A DNA stretch of 64,000 nucleotides from Pseudogracilibacillus sp037892545 (GCF_037892545.1 NZ_JBBKBG010000006.1:22167-86166); one strand, 5' to 3'. Numbered from the stretch's first letter, positions 1-9,009 are shown. Program-made: numbers and translations. The notes: generated by a model from the sequence alone, not told the origin.

Positions 1-1
1 A

Positions 2-511
2 GAGGAAAAAGCATTGGAATATTTACAGATGGTCCATTTGAGTAAATATGTCGATTCCTATCCCCATCAATTATCAGGTGGAATGAAACAACGTGTCGCC
101 ATTGCACGGGCACTTGTGATGGAACCGGATATTTTACTGATGGATGAACCGTTCTCAGCGTTAGATGAACAGACACGAATGGTGCTGCATCATGAGTTAC
201 TTAAAATTTGGCAGCGCACGAAGGTGACGATATTCTTTGTCACACATAATATTCGTGAAGCAGTGCAATTATCAGAAGAAGTCATCGTATTTGCGACGCG
301 TCCTGGTCGTTTGAAAAAGGTATTTTCCGTGCCAACATCTAAAGATGGGATCATGCCAGACTCTGTTACGATGCATATAGAGCAACAAATTTTAGACGTA
401 TTACAATCAGAAATTGAGAAAGTGTTGAAGGAGGAAATGGGCAGTGACTACAGCTTTAAGACGAATCAGCTTCATCGCGATCATAGCGATAGTATGGGAA
501 GTAACATCTAG
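2..511 (+). CDS. ABC transporter ATP-binding protein, SsuB/TauB/NrtD type (5' end outside window)
   Basis: Nucleotide-binding subunit that would power the permease encoded just downstream. The reading frame is already open at base 2, so the TTG at 14 is internal and the Walker A half is missing. Visible are the ABC signature LSGGMKQRVAIARAL, Walker B ILLMDEPFSALD, and the H-loop FFVTHNIREAV, all typical of the nitrate/sulfonate/taurine importer class. The 3' end overlaps the permease gene by 68 bp, which implies translational coupling. The substrate cannot be told from the ATPase. Confidence 0.93.
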   Translation, partial: EEKALEYLQMVHLSKYVDSYPHQLSGGMKQRVAIARALVMEPDILLMDEPFSALDEQTRMVLHHELLKIWQRTKVTIFFVTHNIREAVQLSEEVIVFATRPGRLKKVFSVPTSKDGIMPDSVTMHIEQQILDVLQSEIEKVLKEEMGSDYSFKTNQLHRDHSDSMGSNI

Positions 512-1196
512 ATTATCGGGTTTGCCAGATTTTATGTTTCCTAGTTTGACACAGATATTCTCTACATTATTTAATGGACTTGTGACAGGACAGATTACAG
601 GTGCCATCGTAAAAAGTTTAGGGAGAATTTTTATCGGATTTTCCTTGGCAACGATTATTGGTGTCATTTTAGGTTATCTTATTTGGAAATATAAATTTAT
701 CGAGGACACATTAGGTTTTGTCGTTACGGCTTTACAGTCAATTCCAAGTATCGTTTGGTTTCCACTTGCAATTATTTGGTTTGGGTTAAATGATTTTGCC
801 ATACTATTTATCGTTACAATTGGTGCGACTTGGACGATGACGATTAGTGCGTCGAGCGGGTTCAAAAATGTGCCTGTCTTATATCAGCAAGTTGCTAGAA
901 CACTAGGTTCAAGTGGCTTGCATTTTATCAAAACTGTTATTATACCGTCATCTGTGCCGCAATTATTATCAGGAATGAGGATAGCATGGGCATTCTCATG
1001 GCGCGCACTGATGGCAGGGGAGTTACTTGGTGCAAGTGATGGACTTGGACAATTATTAGAAACAGGTCGTGCACTCGGCCAGATGGATTTGGTCATTTCT
1101 ATCATGATTATCATTGCAATTATCGGTACAATCATGGACCATGTCGTGTTTTTACGACTTGAGAAAAATGTTCAGAAAAAATGGGGAATTCAATAA
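444..1196 (+). CDS. ABC transporter permease, SsuC/TauC type
   Basis: Membrane subunit (250 aa) of the same importer, with about six hydrophobic segments. The EAA-type loop that docks the ATPase is near residues 160-190, seen as ARTLGSSGLHFIKTVIIPSS followed by a PxxxxG pattern. The GTG start at 444 lies 8 nt after a strong AAGGAGG inside the ATPase gene. Eighteen bases separate its stop from the binding-protein gene. Family level is secure; whether the solute is sulfonate, taurine, nitrate or a thiamine precursor is not shown. Confidence 0.93.
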   Translation: MTTALRRISFIAIIAIVWEVTSRLSGLPDFMFPSLTQIFSTLFNGLVTGQITGAIVKSLGRIFIGFSLATIIGVILGYLIWKYKFIEDTLGFVVTALQSIPSIVWFPLAIIWFGLNDFAILFIVTIGATWTMTISASSGFKNVPVLYQQVARTLGSSGLHFIKTVIIPSSVPQLLSGMRIAWAFSWRALMAGELLGASDGLGQLLETGRALGQMDLVISIMIIIAIIGTIMDHVVFLRLEKNVQKKWGIQ

Positions 1197-1214
1197 ACGA
1201 GAGGAAGTAATAAA

Positions 1215-2195
1215 ATGAGAAAATTGATTAGGTCATTTATTTTAACGTTGTTAGTTGTAGGGGTGGTGGCAGGTTGTTCAGCAAAGGAAGATGATGATGT
1301 AACTATTGGATACTTCCCGAACTTAACACATATTGCCACAATTGTTGCACTAGAAAATGATTATTTCGCGGAGAGTTTTGGAGATGATGTCAATATTACG
1401 ACGAAAACATTTACCAATGGTGGCTTATTCATGGAAGCAATGCAGACAAAAGAAATTGATGTTGGAACAGTTGGACCAGGACCATTATTAAACTTTTACG
1501 TCAAAAATCCAGAGTATCACCTCATTTCAGGTGCAGTAAATGGTGGGGCGGTTTTAATTGCGGAAGAAGAAAGTGGTGTTGATAGTTTAGAAGATTTAGA
1601 CGAGAAAAAAGTGGCAATTCCAGTCATTGGAAGTACGCAAGATGTGATGTTACGTAAAGCGTTACAAGATGTAGATTTAGCAACGACGACAAGTGGTGGA
1701 ACAGTAGAATTACATGCGGCAGCACCAGCGGATACAGCGACATTATTTGTCCAAAAGTCAGTTGATGCGGCAGCGACACAAGAGCCTTGGGGTTATATTT
1801 TAGAAACACAAGCTGATGGGAAATTATTACTTGATTGGGATGAGTTCGCGTGGGGGAAAGAGTCCACGAACACGGTAGTCGCAGCACATGATACGTTCGT
1901 TGAAGACGTAGAAAAAGCAGAAGCATACCTTGCCGCACATAAGAAGGCGGTTGAGTTTATTCAAGAAAATCCACTAGAAGCACAAGAAATAGTTATTAGA
2001 CATATTAAAGACTTAACAGGAAAAGAAATTGATGAAAAAGAAGCGGAAGCAGCTTTCAATCGTTTAGAAGTGACGATTGATGTCAATGAACAAGTAATCC
2101 AAGAAATGGCTACGATTAGTAAAGAAGCAGAATATGTTCCATCAGATGATATTGATGGACTGATTGACCTATCGATATTGGAAGGTTTGAAATAA
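1215..2195 (+). CDS. ABC transporter substrate-binding lipoprotein, SsuA/TauA-like
   Basis: Extracytoplasmic solute receptor of the operon. A 20-residue signal peptide ends in lipobox V-A-G-C with Cys21 as the lipidated residue, so the protein is membrane-anchored outside the cell. The mature part begins with the family pattern IGYFPNLTHIATIVA and contains a VGTVGPGP segment like those that contact ligand in periplasmic-binding fold II proteins of the NMT1/SsuA group. Last gene of the operon; a terminator follows about 100 bp downstream. The substrate is unknown. Confidence 0.92.
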   Translation: MRKLIRSFILTLLVVGVVAGCSAKEDDDVTIGYFPNLTHIATIVALENDYFAESFGDDVNITTKTFTNGGLFMEAMQTKEIDVGTVGPGPLLNFYVKNPEYHLISGAVNGGAVLIAEEESGVDSLEDLDEKKVAIPVIGSTQDVMLRKALQDVDLATTTSGGTVELHAAAPADTATLFVQKSVDAAATQEPWGYILETQADGKLLLDWDEFAWGKESTNTVVAAHDTFVEDVEKAEAYLAAHKKAVEFIQENPLEAQEIVIRHIKDLTGKEIDEKEAEAAFNRLEVTIDVNEQVIQEMATISKEAEYVPSDDIDGLIDLSILEGLK

Positions 2196-2292
2196 ACTGG
2201 ATGAGAGTGGAAGAAATAAAAACATAATGTCTTTGTTTAATGTTCAAAACGATAAGACGACCTTGTCATATCAACGTTTGTAGATAGAAATT

Positions 2293-2328
2293 GGTTCAAG
2301 ATGGTTCAAATCAGCTTGAACCTTTTTT
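2293..2328 (+). terminator. Rho-independent terminator of the SsuABC-type operon
   Basis: Perfect 8-bp stem GGTTCAAG/CTTGAACC with a 14-nt loop, followed by six T residues, about 100 bp after the binding-protein stop codon. Confidence 0.85.
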
Positions 2329-2372
2329 ATTTATAAGGAATTTAATAAATCTAAAGCAACACTATCCTGTTC

Positions 2373-2612
2373 ATGTTTTTTCTCCGGCATAAGTTCAAGA
2401 TAATAATTTTGTTTGTATATTCACATGACCTAACCTTTTTGATACGTATACTAGATCTATATGAACCTCATCCAATGCCAAACTTCAGTAATACAGATCA
2501 TGTCAACGAAATTGTGACAGGAACGTTACCGATTTTAATGAACTTATTTATTGCTTTAACCTCCATGTTTATATTAATAAATGTAAGGAAGATAAAATCA
2601 TTTGAAAATTAA
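2373..2612 (+). CDS. Hypothetical small membrane protein (doubtful)
   Basis: An open frame of 79 codons with two hydrophobic stretches (residues 8-27 and 52-70) separated by a polar, proline-containing loop. No ribosome binding site precedes the ATG and no family is recognised. It may be a genuine two-helix membrane protein or the remnant of a longer gene. Kept because no other gene explains the stretch. Confidence 0.3.
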   Translation: MFFLRHKFKIIILFVYSHDLTFLIRILDLYEPHPMPNFSNTDHVNEIVTGTLPILMNLFIALTSMFILINVRKIKSFEN

Positions 2613-2674
2613 AATAATGATATGGAAAACGATAGAAGGTAGTGAGTCCGTTTTTAACTAGGAGATTTTGAATC

Positions 2675-2764
2675 ATGGTTTATTTCTTTACAGGCATCTT
2701 TTTATATGGTTTTATAGGGATATATCGTCACAATGATCCAATCTGGGTAAAAATTTTGATATAA
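2675..2764 (+). CDS. Possible 29-aa membrane peptide
   Basis: A short frame starting ATG 2675 with an AGGAG about 10 nt upstream. It encodes one hydrophobic helix (residues 2-16) and a short polar tail. It could be a small membrane protein, or decay of a larger locus together with the preceding doubtful frame. Only the ribosome site and hydrophobic character support it. Confidence 0.25.
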   Translation: MVYFFTGIFLYGFIGIYRHNDPIWVKILI

Positions 2765-2890
2765 ACTAATTGCCTTTTAGTTTAGAACTATCATTAATTA
2801 TTTGTTTATTTAAACATGTACATTATACTTCAAATCTGAAACGCAGAGTTCTACTTTTATTATGTAGGTCATATAAGAGAGGTCTTGAAA

Positions 2891-3178
2891 ATGAACAAGG
2901 ATGAACAATTGAAAAAAATAAAGGATATAATGAATAAATATGAAGATTGTGATAGCAAAGAGATGGCTTTACAATATGCGACAGATTTAATGGAGAAGCA
3001 TGCCGGTTATTTGGTTGAACAAGCTGAACGCGTGAAACGATTGGAAAAACAAAATTATCATTATCGTGAAGCTATCGTAGAAGCAATAGATTTAGGATTA
3101 TATGGCGATAGCGATGATGGTATCATTAAAATGTACGACATCCTTAATGAAGCATTAGGAAAAGCTACAGATGATTGA
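2891..3178 (+). CDS. Hypothetical cytoplasmic protein, charged helical
   Basis: A 95-aa protein rich in Lys and Glu and predicted to be almost entirely alpha-helical, with a likely coiled coil around residues 40-60 (EQAERVKRLEKQNYHYREAI). The ATG at 2891 is preferred over an in-frame TTG at 2885 because AGAGAGG lies 8 nt before the ATG. No signal peptide or membrane segment. Family not recognised. It stands alone on the strand, followed by about 385 bp without a gene. Confidence 0.6.
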   Translation: MNKDEQLKKIKDIMNKYEDCDSKEMALQYATDLMEKHAGYLVEQAERVKRLEKQNYHYREAIVEAIDLGLYGDSDDGIIKMYDILNEALGKATDD

Positions 3179-3563
3179 AATAGAACTTGAATTGAGAGAC
3201 TATTTATTAAAAGATAGCAAACAGATAAAGAAGCAATTTAAAATATGAGTAATGTTGACGATGATGATGTATGTAAGAAATGTTGTCTCAGGAACTTGAC
3301 CTTGACTTATGTTCAGTTTGTTTTAAGTAATTCATTCAGTTCTGGTTTAATATAAGTCTCAATTTCTTCTTCATTTTTGTTTTATAATGAATAAAAAGGT
3401 ATAAAAAAGATATAGCTCCCTACCAAAAACCCTACCAAGAAAAAATATGTAATAGTTGTTCTAAAAAGCATCTTCTATATGAAGGTGCTTTTAGAATTAA
3501 ATGAAATAAAAAATAGTTTCTTTGATATACTGTTATTAATAATAATATACGAGGAGGATTTAT
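3179..3563. other. Intergenic stretch without a recognisable gene
   Basis: About 385 bp of AT-rich sequence. The only clear element is a terminator-like hairpin near 3463-3494. The ribosome site of the next lipoprotein gene (GAGGAGG) closes the stretch. Confidence 0.6.
3463..3494 (+). terminator. Terminator-like hairpin
   Basis: Arms AAAAGCATCTTC and GAAGGTGCTTTT around a 5-nt loop, with one G-T wobble, ending in four T residues. Placed between the helical hypothetical gene and the lipoprotein gene. Confidence 0.6.
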
Positions 3564-3911
3564 ATGAAAAGGTTATTCAGTACCGCATTTACGATTATAT
3601 TACTAAGTCTCTCACTCGTAGGTTGTAGTAAACCAAGTATTGAAGGGATTATTCTGGAAGTAAATGAACATGGAATAAAACTTGCAACAGAACTTTCATC
3701 AGAAGAATACGAGGAAATTGAAAACATCCCCGTGTCAGATATACAAAACGAGGATGTACAAGGAAATACATACCGTGGTTTGATTGACCTGACTTATAAA
3801 GATACAGGTGGATTAAGTAAAGGTGATAAAGTTGAAGTCTGGATTGATGGAGACATAATGGAATCATATCCTGAAAAAGCCAAAGCTAAAAAAATCTCAG
3901 TTAAAGAATAG
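3564..3911 (+). CDS. Small lipoprotein, DUF3221/YobA-like
   Basis: A 115-aa secreted lipoprotein: basic start MKRL, hydrophobic core, lipobox L-V-G-C with Cys21. The mature part opens with IEGIILEVNEHGIKLA and ends with a GDKVEVWIDGDIMESYPEKA segment. This layout resembles DUF3221 (YobA-type, OB-like beta barrel) proteins, whose role is unknown. The start is fixed by GAGGAGG 7 nt upstream. It is monocistronic. The domain assignment rests on pattern resemblance only. Confidence 0.75.
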   Translation: MKRLFSTAFTIILLSLSLVGCSKPSIEGIILEVNEHGIKLATELSSEEYEEIENIPVSDIQNEDVQGNTYRGLIDLTYKDTGGLSKGDKVEVWIDGDIMESYPEKAKAKKISVKE

Positions 3912-3961
3912 TGCCCGATGGCAGTGACTACCGATAATTTAATAAGATATAAATGCTCTCA

Positions 3962-3990
3962 CCCAACTGGTTTCATTATTTAGTTGGGTT
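3962..3990 (+). terminator. Weak terminator after the DUF3221-like gene
   Basis: Stem CCCAACT/AGTTGGG with a 13-nt loop and a short T stretch (TTTAAAC). Position, about 50 bp past the stop codon, fits. Confidence 0.5.
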
Positions 3991-4064
3991 TAAACTATTA
4001 CTTAACAGTTTTTTGTAAGAAACGGGCTAGATTGTCGCATTAAAGTAGAGGAGAGAATAAACAG

Positions 4065-4673
4065 ATGGAATTGATTTGTGAGAGTAATGAATTGAGTAAA
4101 TACTTAACTGAATTAAATGAAGTAGATTATTCTAATCCAGTTATTAAAGAAAAGGTATCTGAACTTTTTAATGCATCACAAACAGATATTGAAAAGGCGA
4201 AAATTGTTTTTGAGTTTGTAAGGGATGAAATCTATCATTCGTGGGATATTCAGGGCACACAAGTTACTTGTCATGCATCTGAAGTTTTATCTACAAGAGA
4301 AGGGATTTGTTATGCGAAATCAAATCTTTTAGCAGCTCTTCTTCGTTCAGTGGGAGTCCCAACAGGGTTTTGCTATCAACGGCTGTTATTATTTGATACA
4401 CCTGAAAAGGGATATTGTATTCACGCTTTAAATGCAGTCTTTCTTGAATCAATTGATAAGTGGATTCGATTGGACGCTCGTGGAAATAAACCTGGTATTG
4501 ACGCTCAATTTTCAATTGATGAAGAGAAATTAGCTTTTACTATTCAAGAAGAACTTGATGAGAAGGATTATCCAACCATCTACGTAAAACCTCATCATAA
4601 AACAATTTCAACTTTAAAAAATTATACGAATGCACTCCAAATGTATAAATATCACTTGCCAGAGTCTTTATAG
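4065..4673 (+). CDS. Transglutaminase-like domain protein
   Basis: A 202-aa cytoplasmic protein with the transglutaminase/protease-like fold (papain-like Cys-His-Asp triad). The Cys motif is REGICYAKSNLLAALLRSVG around residue 77, the His motif YCIHALNAVFL around residue 123, and the Asp follows in WIRLDARGN. All three catalytic positions are present. In stand-alone bacterial members the activity, protease or amidase, is usually untested. An AGAGGAGAG lies upstream of the ATG. The gene is flanked by long non-coding stretches, so no operon partner helps. Confidence 0.82.
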   Translation: MELICESNELSKYLTELNEVDYSNPVIKEKVSELFNASQTDIEKAKIVFEFVRDEIYHSWDIQGTQVTCHASEVLSTREGICYAKSNLLAALLRSVGVPTGFCYQRLLLFDTPEKGYCIHALNAVFLESIDKWIRLDARGNKPGIDAQFSIDEEKLAFTIQEELDEKDYPTIYVKPHHKTISTLKNYTNALQMYKYHLPESL

Positions 4674-5085
4674 ATATTTATATTAATGATTCCATTAATG
4701 GATGCGATCGTGAGATAAACAAGATACTAGGTAAGAATTATAAAAAATCTAACATTGAACCACCATCGCATTTGAAAACTGAACCACTTCAATAGAAATA
4801 TTGTAGTAAACTCCTGACGATTAAATAAATCACTTTCAAAAAATAACAAGTCTGATATCCAATCGTCTATTTAGCTCGCAAAGATTAATTTCCGCTAATT
4901 AAACGAAACTGTACCTTCTTAAACAATCGACAGTGTCCTTAACATATAAATCAAACTAGGCATAAAATATGTTGTTTTATAAAATGAGGAAATTTTCCTA
5001 AAAATTTGTTAATATATGTTGTAAATATTTTCCATTCTTATATGGAAGTTGAGAGTGGGGCAAATATATAGGGAGGAAAATGCCG
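4674..5085. other. Intergenic stretch, possible insertion-sequence scar
   Basis: About 410 bp without a gene. It contains two spaced GAACCAC words near 4757-4795 (GAACCACCATCGCATTTGAA, then CTGAACCACTTC). Repeated blocks of this kind are found at the ends of some IS21-family elements. No transposase fragment is visible, so this is only a possible scar. The 3' end carries the GGGAGG ribosome site of the next gene. Confidence 0.4.
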
Positions 5086-6207
5086 ATGCTGAAAAAAAGG
5101 GGATGTATGTTTATGCTTCTTATTATGACTTTATTGGTAACTGCCTGTACGAATAAGGAATATGAGGAAGCAATGGAAAAGGGAGAAAGTGCAGTTATGG
5201 AGGAAGAATACAAAGAGGCAACAATTTATTTTGAAAAAGCATTAGAAGAAAAAGAAGACGATGAAACTGCTAATACATATTTAGAACAAACCGAAACATT
5301 TATGAGTGCGACGGAAGCATTTGAAGATAACTTAAAGGAATCAAAAGAGTTATATTCGGAAGTGATAGATAAAGAGGATGGATTGACGGAACTTGTAGAC
5401 CGTGCAAAAGGGGAAATAGAACTGATTGAAGGTATGGAAGTTACGTATGAAGATATGGAAGGTACGCTTGCAGAAGCGAATGAAAAAAGTAAAGAAGGAA
5501 AACTTGACGAAGCCTTAACTTTAATCGAATCGATGGAAGAAGAGGATCTTAGTCATAATTATTTTTCGACTCTTACTAAGGATATGGAAACATTAAAGAG
5601 CGAAGTTAACATATTAAAAACGACGAAAAAAGAAGCGGAAGATGCACTTGAAAAGGCCAAGTCGTTAGAAAAAGAGAAAAATTATGAAGAGGGCATAAAA
5701 GTAATTGATCAAGTTTTAAAGAAAGACTTTGAGCATGATAGTTTACAAACATTAAAAAAGAATCTTGATACACAGAAAGAAGAATTAAATAAAGCACATG
5801 AAAAACAAGTAGCAATGGCAGAAGCAAAGGAAAAGGAAGCTGCTATGATTCAAAATATATATGGTTACTGGACTACTTATGGAATTGATGGAAATCATAA
5901 GGTTGGAGCACAAGTAATGAAGTTAACAGAGACAGAGTATATATGGGGTATCACACAATCTGATACGATGTACTATTCGGAAATATCTTTAACAGAAGCA
6001 GATGTAGAAAATAAAGTTGTATACGGTCAAGGATCTGGTACGGAAACTTTTACGATTGATGTCAAAAATGAGGGAGAAATTAAAATAGGCGATGTGACAT
6101 ATAGAAAAGTTGGTAAAGATGAAATGAAAGATGTTATTGGTGGAGATAGAGATGTGGACGATTTTTTTGAATTTGTAAAAGAAGGTGCGCAAATAGAGTT
6201 TCCTTAA
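5086..6207 (+). CDS. Coiled-coil/TPR-like lipoprotein
   Basis: A 373-aa lipoprotein with lipobox V-T-A-C at Cys21. The mature chain has two halves. A long acidic helical region (about residues 25-260) contains TPR-like helix pairs near residues 30-70 and 185-230. A C-terminal beta-rich domain of about 100 residues starts at GYWTTYGIDG and reads like a small lipocalin-type barrel. The ATG at 5086 is chosen over 5080 because GGGAGG sits 9 nt from it but only 3 nt from the other. A surface-anchored sensor or scaffold is plausible; no function is recognised. Confidence 0.75.
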   Translation: MLKKRGCMFMLLIMTLLVTACTNKEYEEAMEKGESAVMEEEYKEATIYFEKALEEKEDDETANTYLEQTETFMSATEAFEDNLKESKELYSEVIDKEDGLTELVDRAKGEIELIEGMEVTYEDMEGTLAEANEKSKEGKLDEALTLIESMEEEDLSHNYFSTLTKDMETLKSEVNILKTTKKEAEDALEKAKSLEKEKNYEEGIKVIDQVLKKDFEHDSLQTLKKNLDTQKEELNKAHEKQVAMAEAKEKEAAMIQNIYGYWTTYGIDGNHKVGAQVMKLTETEYIWGITQSDTMYYSEISLTEADVENKVVYGQGSGTETFTIDVKNEGEIKIGDVTYRKVGKDEMKDVIGGDRDVDDFFEFVKEGAQIEFP

Positions 6208-6605
6208 ATTGTATATTAGATGAGATATTATATTTTTATAAAATGTTATAAGGGATAAAATGCAATGAGAAATCGAGCTAAATCTTGTGGAATTTAGCTC
6301 TTTTTTAATGAAGTCTATTTCACTCTACCAATATTCTATCGGGGGAAGGTAATATACACCCAAAAAATTGTTTCCACTTTTTTTTATTTATATTGTAAAA
6401 TTGAATTAAATCTAGGAAATATTTGTGAACGGTTTTTCTATAAGTATGTTCAAATTCGATAAAAGGTTTTTTAGCATTGACGTTATCTAAATATATGGAA
6501 CATGTAGAGTACTGTGGAAACAAAAATACGATGTGAGATAGTAGCGATAGACCTATATCGTACGACAAATCTTTCATCACTGATTAAAGATAAGGAGTCT
6601 TTCAT
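6208..6605. other. Intergenic stretch with terminator
   Basis: About 400 bp. The terminator at 6275-6306 belongs to the lipoprotein gene. The rest is AT-rich without recognisable genes; an 86-codon minus-strand frame here has no ribosome site and was rejected. Confidence 0.5.
6275..6306 (+). terminator. Rho-independent terminator
   Basis: Perfect 9-bp stem GAGCTAAAT/ATTTAGCTC, 8-nt loop, then TTTTTT, about 70 bp after the TPR-like lipoprotein stop codon. Confidence 0.88.
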
Positions 6606-7529
6606 ATGAAAAAAATTATTTTTTGTTCATCCATTGTTATAACTGTTGTTCTATTCATAAGTGTATATTTTTACCAGAATCAAGAGAGGATGACTTTGTC
6701 AAAAGAGCCTGAACAAAATGAAACGCAAGAAAATAATTCATCCGATGAACCTGAACTACAACCAGTAAATAATGACGCGGTAGGTTATACATTACAAAAC
6801 AATGAGTTGCATATCACATTCAATCATGGAAGTGATTGGATAAAAGTTCCGGTTGAAAAAGATTCATTATTTTCAGGTGAGTACACGGGAAACAGACAAG
6901 AGTTGATTGTTGGTAGCTATATACTTACCGAAAAAAAGGTTGCCTTCTTATATTCCGATGATACAGACGAGACAAATAAAATAGTAATAAAATATTCTAA
7001 CGACCAAGGGGAAACATGGCAAAAAGGAGTTGTGGCGGAGTCTTTCCCATTTATGCGTTTTAGAAAAATAGCTTTCTTAAATAATCAATTTGGATATGTA
7101 ATTCTTTCTGGTGACAGAACGATGTCTCAAGAATATTCTCTTTCCTTTTTGACGCATGATGGAGGGAAAACTTGGGAGGAAACATCTGAACCTGGTAACA
7201 CGAGATTACTTGTAGATGGGGGATTTGTTGATGAAAACACTGGGTTTATGTCATTTGGAACGATTAATCCTGAAGAACCGGACTTATATGTGACACAAGA
7301 TGGTGGAAATACATGGAGTGAAGCAGTCATCCCAATTCCAAAAAAGTATGATAAAATTTTTGTCCAGGCCGAGCTTCCGGTTAAAGAGGGGGACCATTTA
7401 GCTGTTCTAGTCAATCAAGGGCCTCAAGGTGATTATAAAGGCGGGAAAGTGAAAGGAAAGTTTATATCAAAAGATAATGGTTTAATGTGGGACTTTTCTA
7501 CAGAGGTACAATCAATGGAGGTAGAATAG
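6606..7529 (+). CDS. Secreted or membrane-anchored Asp-box (BNR/sialidase-type repeat) protein
   Basis: A 307-aa protein with an N-terminal hydrophobic segment (residues 3-22, no lipobox, so a signal anchor or cleaved signal), a polar Gln/Asn/Glu-rich linker, then a beta-propeller-like region. Four Asp-box-type motifs recur: SNDQGETWQKG, THDGGKTWEE, TQDGGNTWSE and SKDNGLMWDF. Such repeats occur in sialidases and Ycf48-like propellers, but no sialidase active site is evident. It is probably an extracellular binding or structural protein. An AAGGAG lies 9 nt before the ATG. Confidence 0.75.
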   Translation: MKKIIFCSSIVITVVLFISVYFYQNQERMTLSKEPEQNETQENNSSDEPELQPVNNDAVGYTLQNNELHITFNHGSDWIKVPVEKDSLFSGEYTGNRQELIVGSYILTEKKVAFLYSDDTDETNKIVIKYSNDQGETWQKGVVAESFPFMRFRKIAFLNNQFGYVILSGDRTMSQEYSLSFLTHDGGKTWEETSEPGNTRLLVDGGFVDENTGFMSFGTINPEEPDLYVTQDGGNTWSEAVIPIPKKYDKIFVQAELPVKEGDHLAVLVNQGPQGDYKGGKVKGKFISKDNGLMWDFSTEVQSMEVE

Positions 7530-7560
7530 AGATAAATGGCACAACATAATCGAATGGATC

Positions 7561-7900
7561 GTTTTTATTGGCCGCTCTACCGTCCCCGAAATTGCGAAAA
7601 TTAGAAACTCAGGGACGCTGGATAGCTCTACCGTCCTTGAAATCGCGAAAATTGGAAACTCAGGGACGCTGGGCCGCTCTATCGTCCTCGAAATCGCGAA
7701 AATTAGAATCTCAGGGACGCTAGGTAGCTCTACCGTCCTCGAAATCGGGAAAATTGGAAACTCAGGGACGCTGGGCCACTCTACCGTCCCCGAAATCGAG
7801 AAAAATGGAATCTCAAGGACGCTGGACTGCTCTACCGTCCTCGAAATCGTGAAAAATCAAAACTCAGGGACGCTGGGCCGCTCTACTCTCCTCGAAACTA
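7561..7900. repeat. 51-bp tandem repeat array, six full units plus a partial seventh
   Basis: The word CTCTA(C/T)C recurs at 7575, 7626, 7677, 7728, 7779, 7830 and 7881 (the 7677 copy reads CTCTATC and the last CTCTACT), always 51 bp apart. Each unit holds a conserved CGTCC near its start, a central GAAATCG segment and CTCAGGGACGCT near its end. CGTCC(C) can pair with (G)GGACG to form one hairpin per unit with a loop of about 25 nt. Units differ by a few substitutions but have no length change. No coding frame spans it. It lies between the Asp-box gene and a small membrane protein gene and is visibly richer in GC than its flanks. Confidence 0.93.
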
Positions 7901-7945
7901 ATTCATCGCAAATTTAAGAATAGAAGGAAGGAGGAAAATATAAAG

Positions 7946-8308
7946 GTGGACTATGAAATGGCCAGTTTCTATACTATCCAATATATACTAACTTTTATTC
8001 TTTTTGGTATTTTTCAACTATCTGTTTTTAAAAAATCAATATGGCTTAAATTGACACCCGTGCTTCTACTCATATCCATACTACTAATGTCATTTCCTAT
8101 TTTTAAGTTATATCTCATTCTCTTTATTGCACCTACAATAGAATCTTGTTTGATTATTACCATTGTTGCTATTTTGGTGGAACTTTTTATCGTAATGCAT
8201 AGTCATAAAAAAAGTAAAGAATGGCGTAATTTGCTATGTATTTTATTTTTCCTCATGGTTTTATATGTATCTCTTCGCTCCTTTTTATGGACTAAAATGT
8301 TTATGTAG
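7946..8308 (+). CDS. Hypothetical four-helix membrane protein
   Basis: A 120-aa integral membrane protein with about four hydrophobic helices (residues 8-25, 32-50, 55-85, 95-115) and short polar loops. The GTG start at 7946 has AAGGAGG 11 nt upstream. No family is recognised. It follows the 51-bp array directly and stands about 120 bp before the next gene. Confidence 0.6.
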   Translation: MDYEMASFYTIQYILTFILFGIFQLSVFKKSIWLKLTPVLLLISILLMSFPIFKLYLILFIAPTIESCLIITIVAILVELFIVMHSHKKSKEWRNLLCILFFLMVLYVSLRSFLWTKMFM

Positions 8309-8432
8309 CAGGAAAAGGTATCGTTAAACAATATGTTAGATAGAAACAGTAGAAGTGCTGGTTTAAAAATAACATTGGCAGGTTTCACGTTGTGCAGTCG
8401 GAAAAAATAACATATAAAAGGACGGGAAAAGG

Positions 8433-8993
8433 ATGACAAATATCACAAAACAAAGAAGAGTAATTTTAGACTTGGCAGTTACGTTAGATGGATTTATTGA
8501 GGGGAAGAACGGAGAAGTTGATTGGTGTATCATGGATTCTGAGATGGGATTTATTCATTTTTTGAATCAAATTGATACTATTTTATATGGAAGAAAAAGT
8601 TATGACATATGGGGTCAATTTACCCTGGGAAATGATGCTACGGATATTGAAAAAGAAATGTGGGAGTTAGTACACAGTAAAGAAAAGTATGTTTTTTCCA
8701 GAACACAAAAAGGGGAATTTTTTATAGGTAATAATATTGCGGAAGAAGTAGAAAGTTTAAAGAATAAACCAGGTAAAGACATCTGGTTATATGGTGGAGC
8801 AAGTCTTATTACCACTTTTATCCATCTAGGGCTTGTTGATGAATTTAGATTATCTGTTCACCCTGTTATTTTAGGGGAGGGAAAGCCTTTATTTACGGAC
8901 ATAAAACAGAGGTTAAATCTTAAGATGATTCATACTAGAAAGTTTTCTTCAGGCGTTGTACAACTAATCTATCGGCCATTTGGGTCAGAGTAA
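8433..8993 (+). CDS. Dihydrofolate reductase-fold protein (RibD C-terminal family, YwjB-like)
   Basis: A 186-aa cytosolic protein of the DHFR/RibD-C superfamily. Family marks are the N-terminal strand VILDLAVTLDGFIEG, the LYGRKSYDIWG segment, the pyridine-nucleotide loop IWLYGGASLITTFI around residue 120, and DEFRLSVHPVILGEGKPLF near the C terminus. Stand-alone members are thought to be NAD(P)H-dependent reductases of unknown substrate. Not a classical folA. It is followed after 16 bp by the next gene, probably one transcript. Confidence 0.85.
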   Translation: MTNITKQRRVILDLAVTLDGFIEGKNGEVDWCIMDSEMGFIHFLNQIDTILYGRKSYDIWGQFTLGNDATDIEKEMWELVHSKEKYVFSRTQKGEFFIGNNIAEEVESLKNKPGKDIWLYGGASLITTFIHLGLVDEFRLSVHPVILGEGKPLFTDIKQRLNLKMIHTRKFSSGVVQLIYRPFGSE

Positions 8994-9009
8994 TCAGGGG
9001 GGAGAATCG

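Noticed and set aside
6320..6580. 86-codon minus-strand frame between the TPR-like lipoprotein and the Asp-box gene
   Set aside because: No ribosome site, no recognisable motif, AT-rich intergenic composition.
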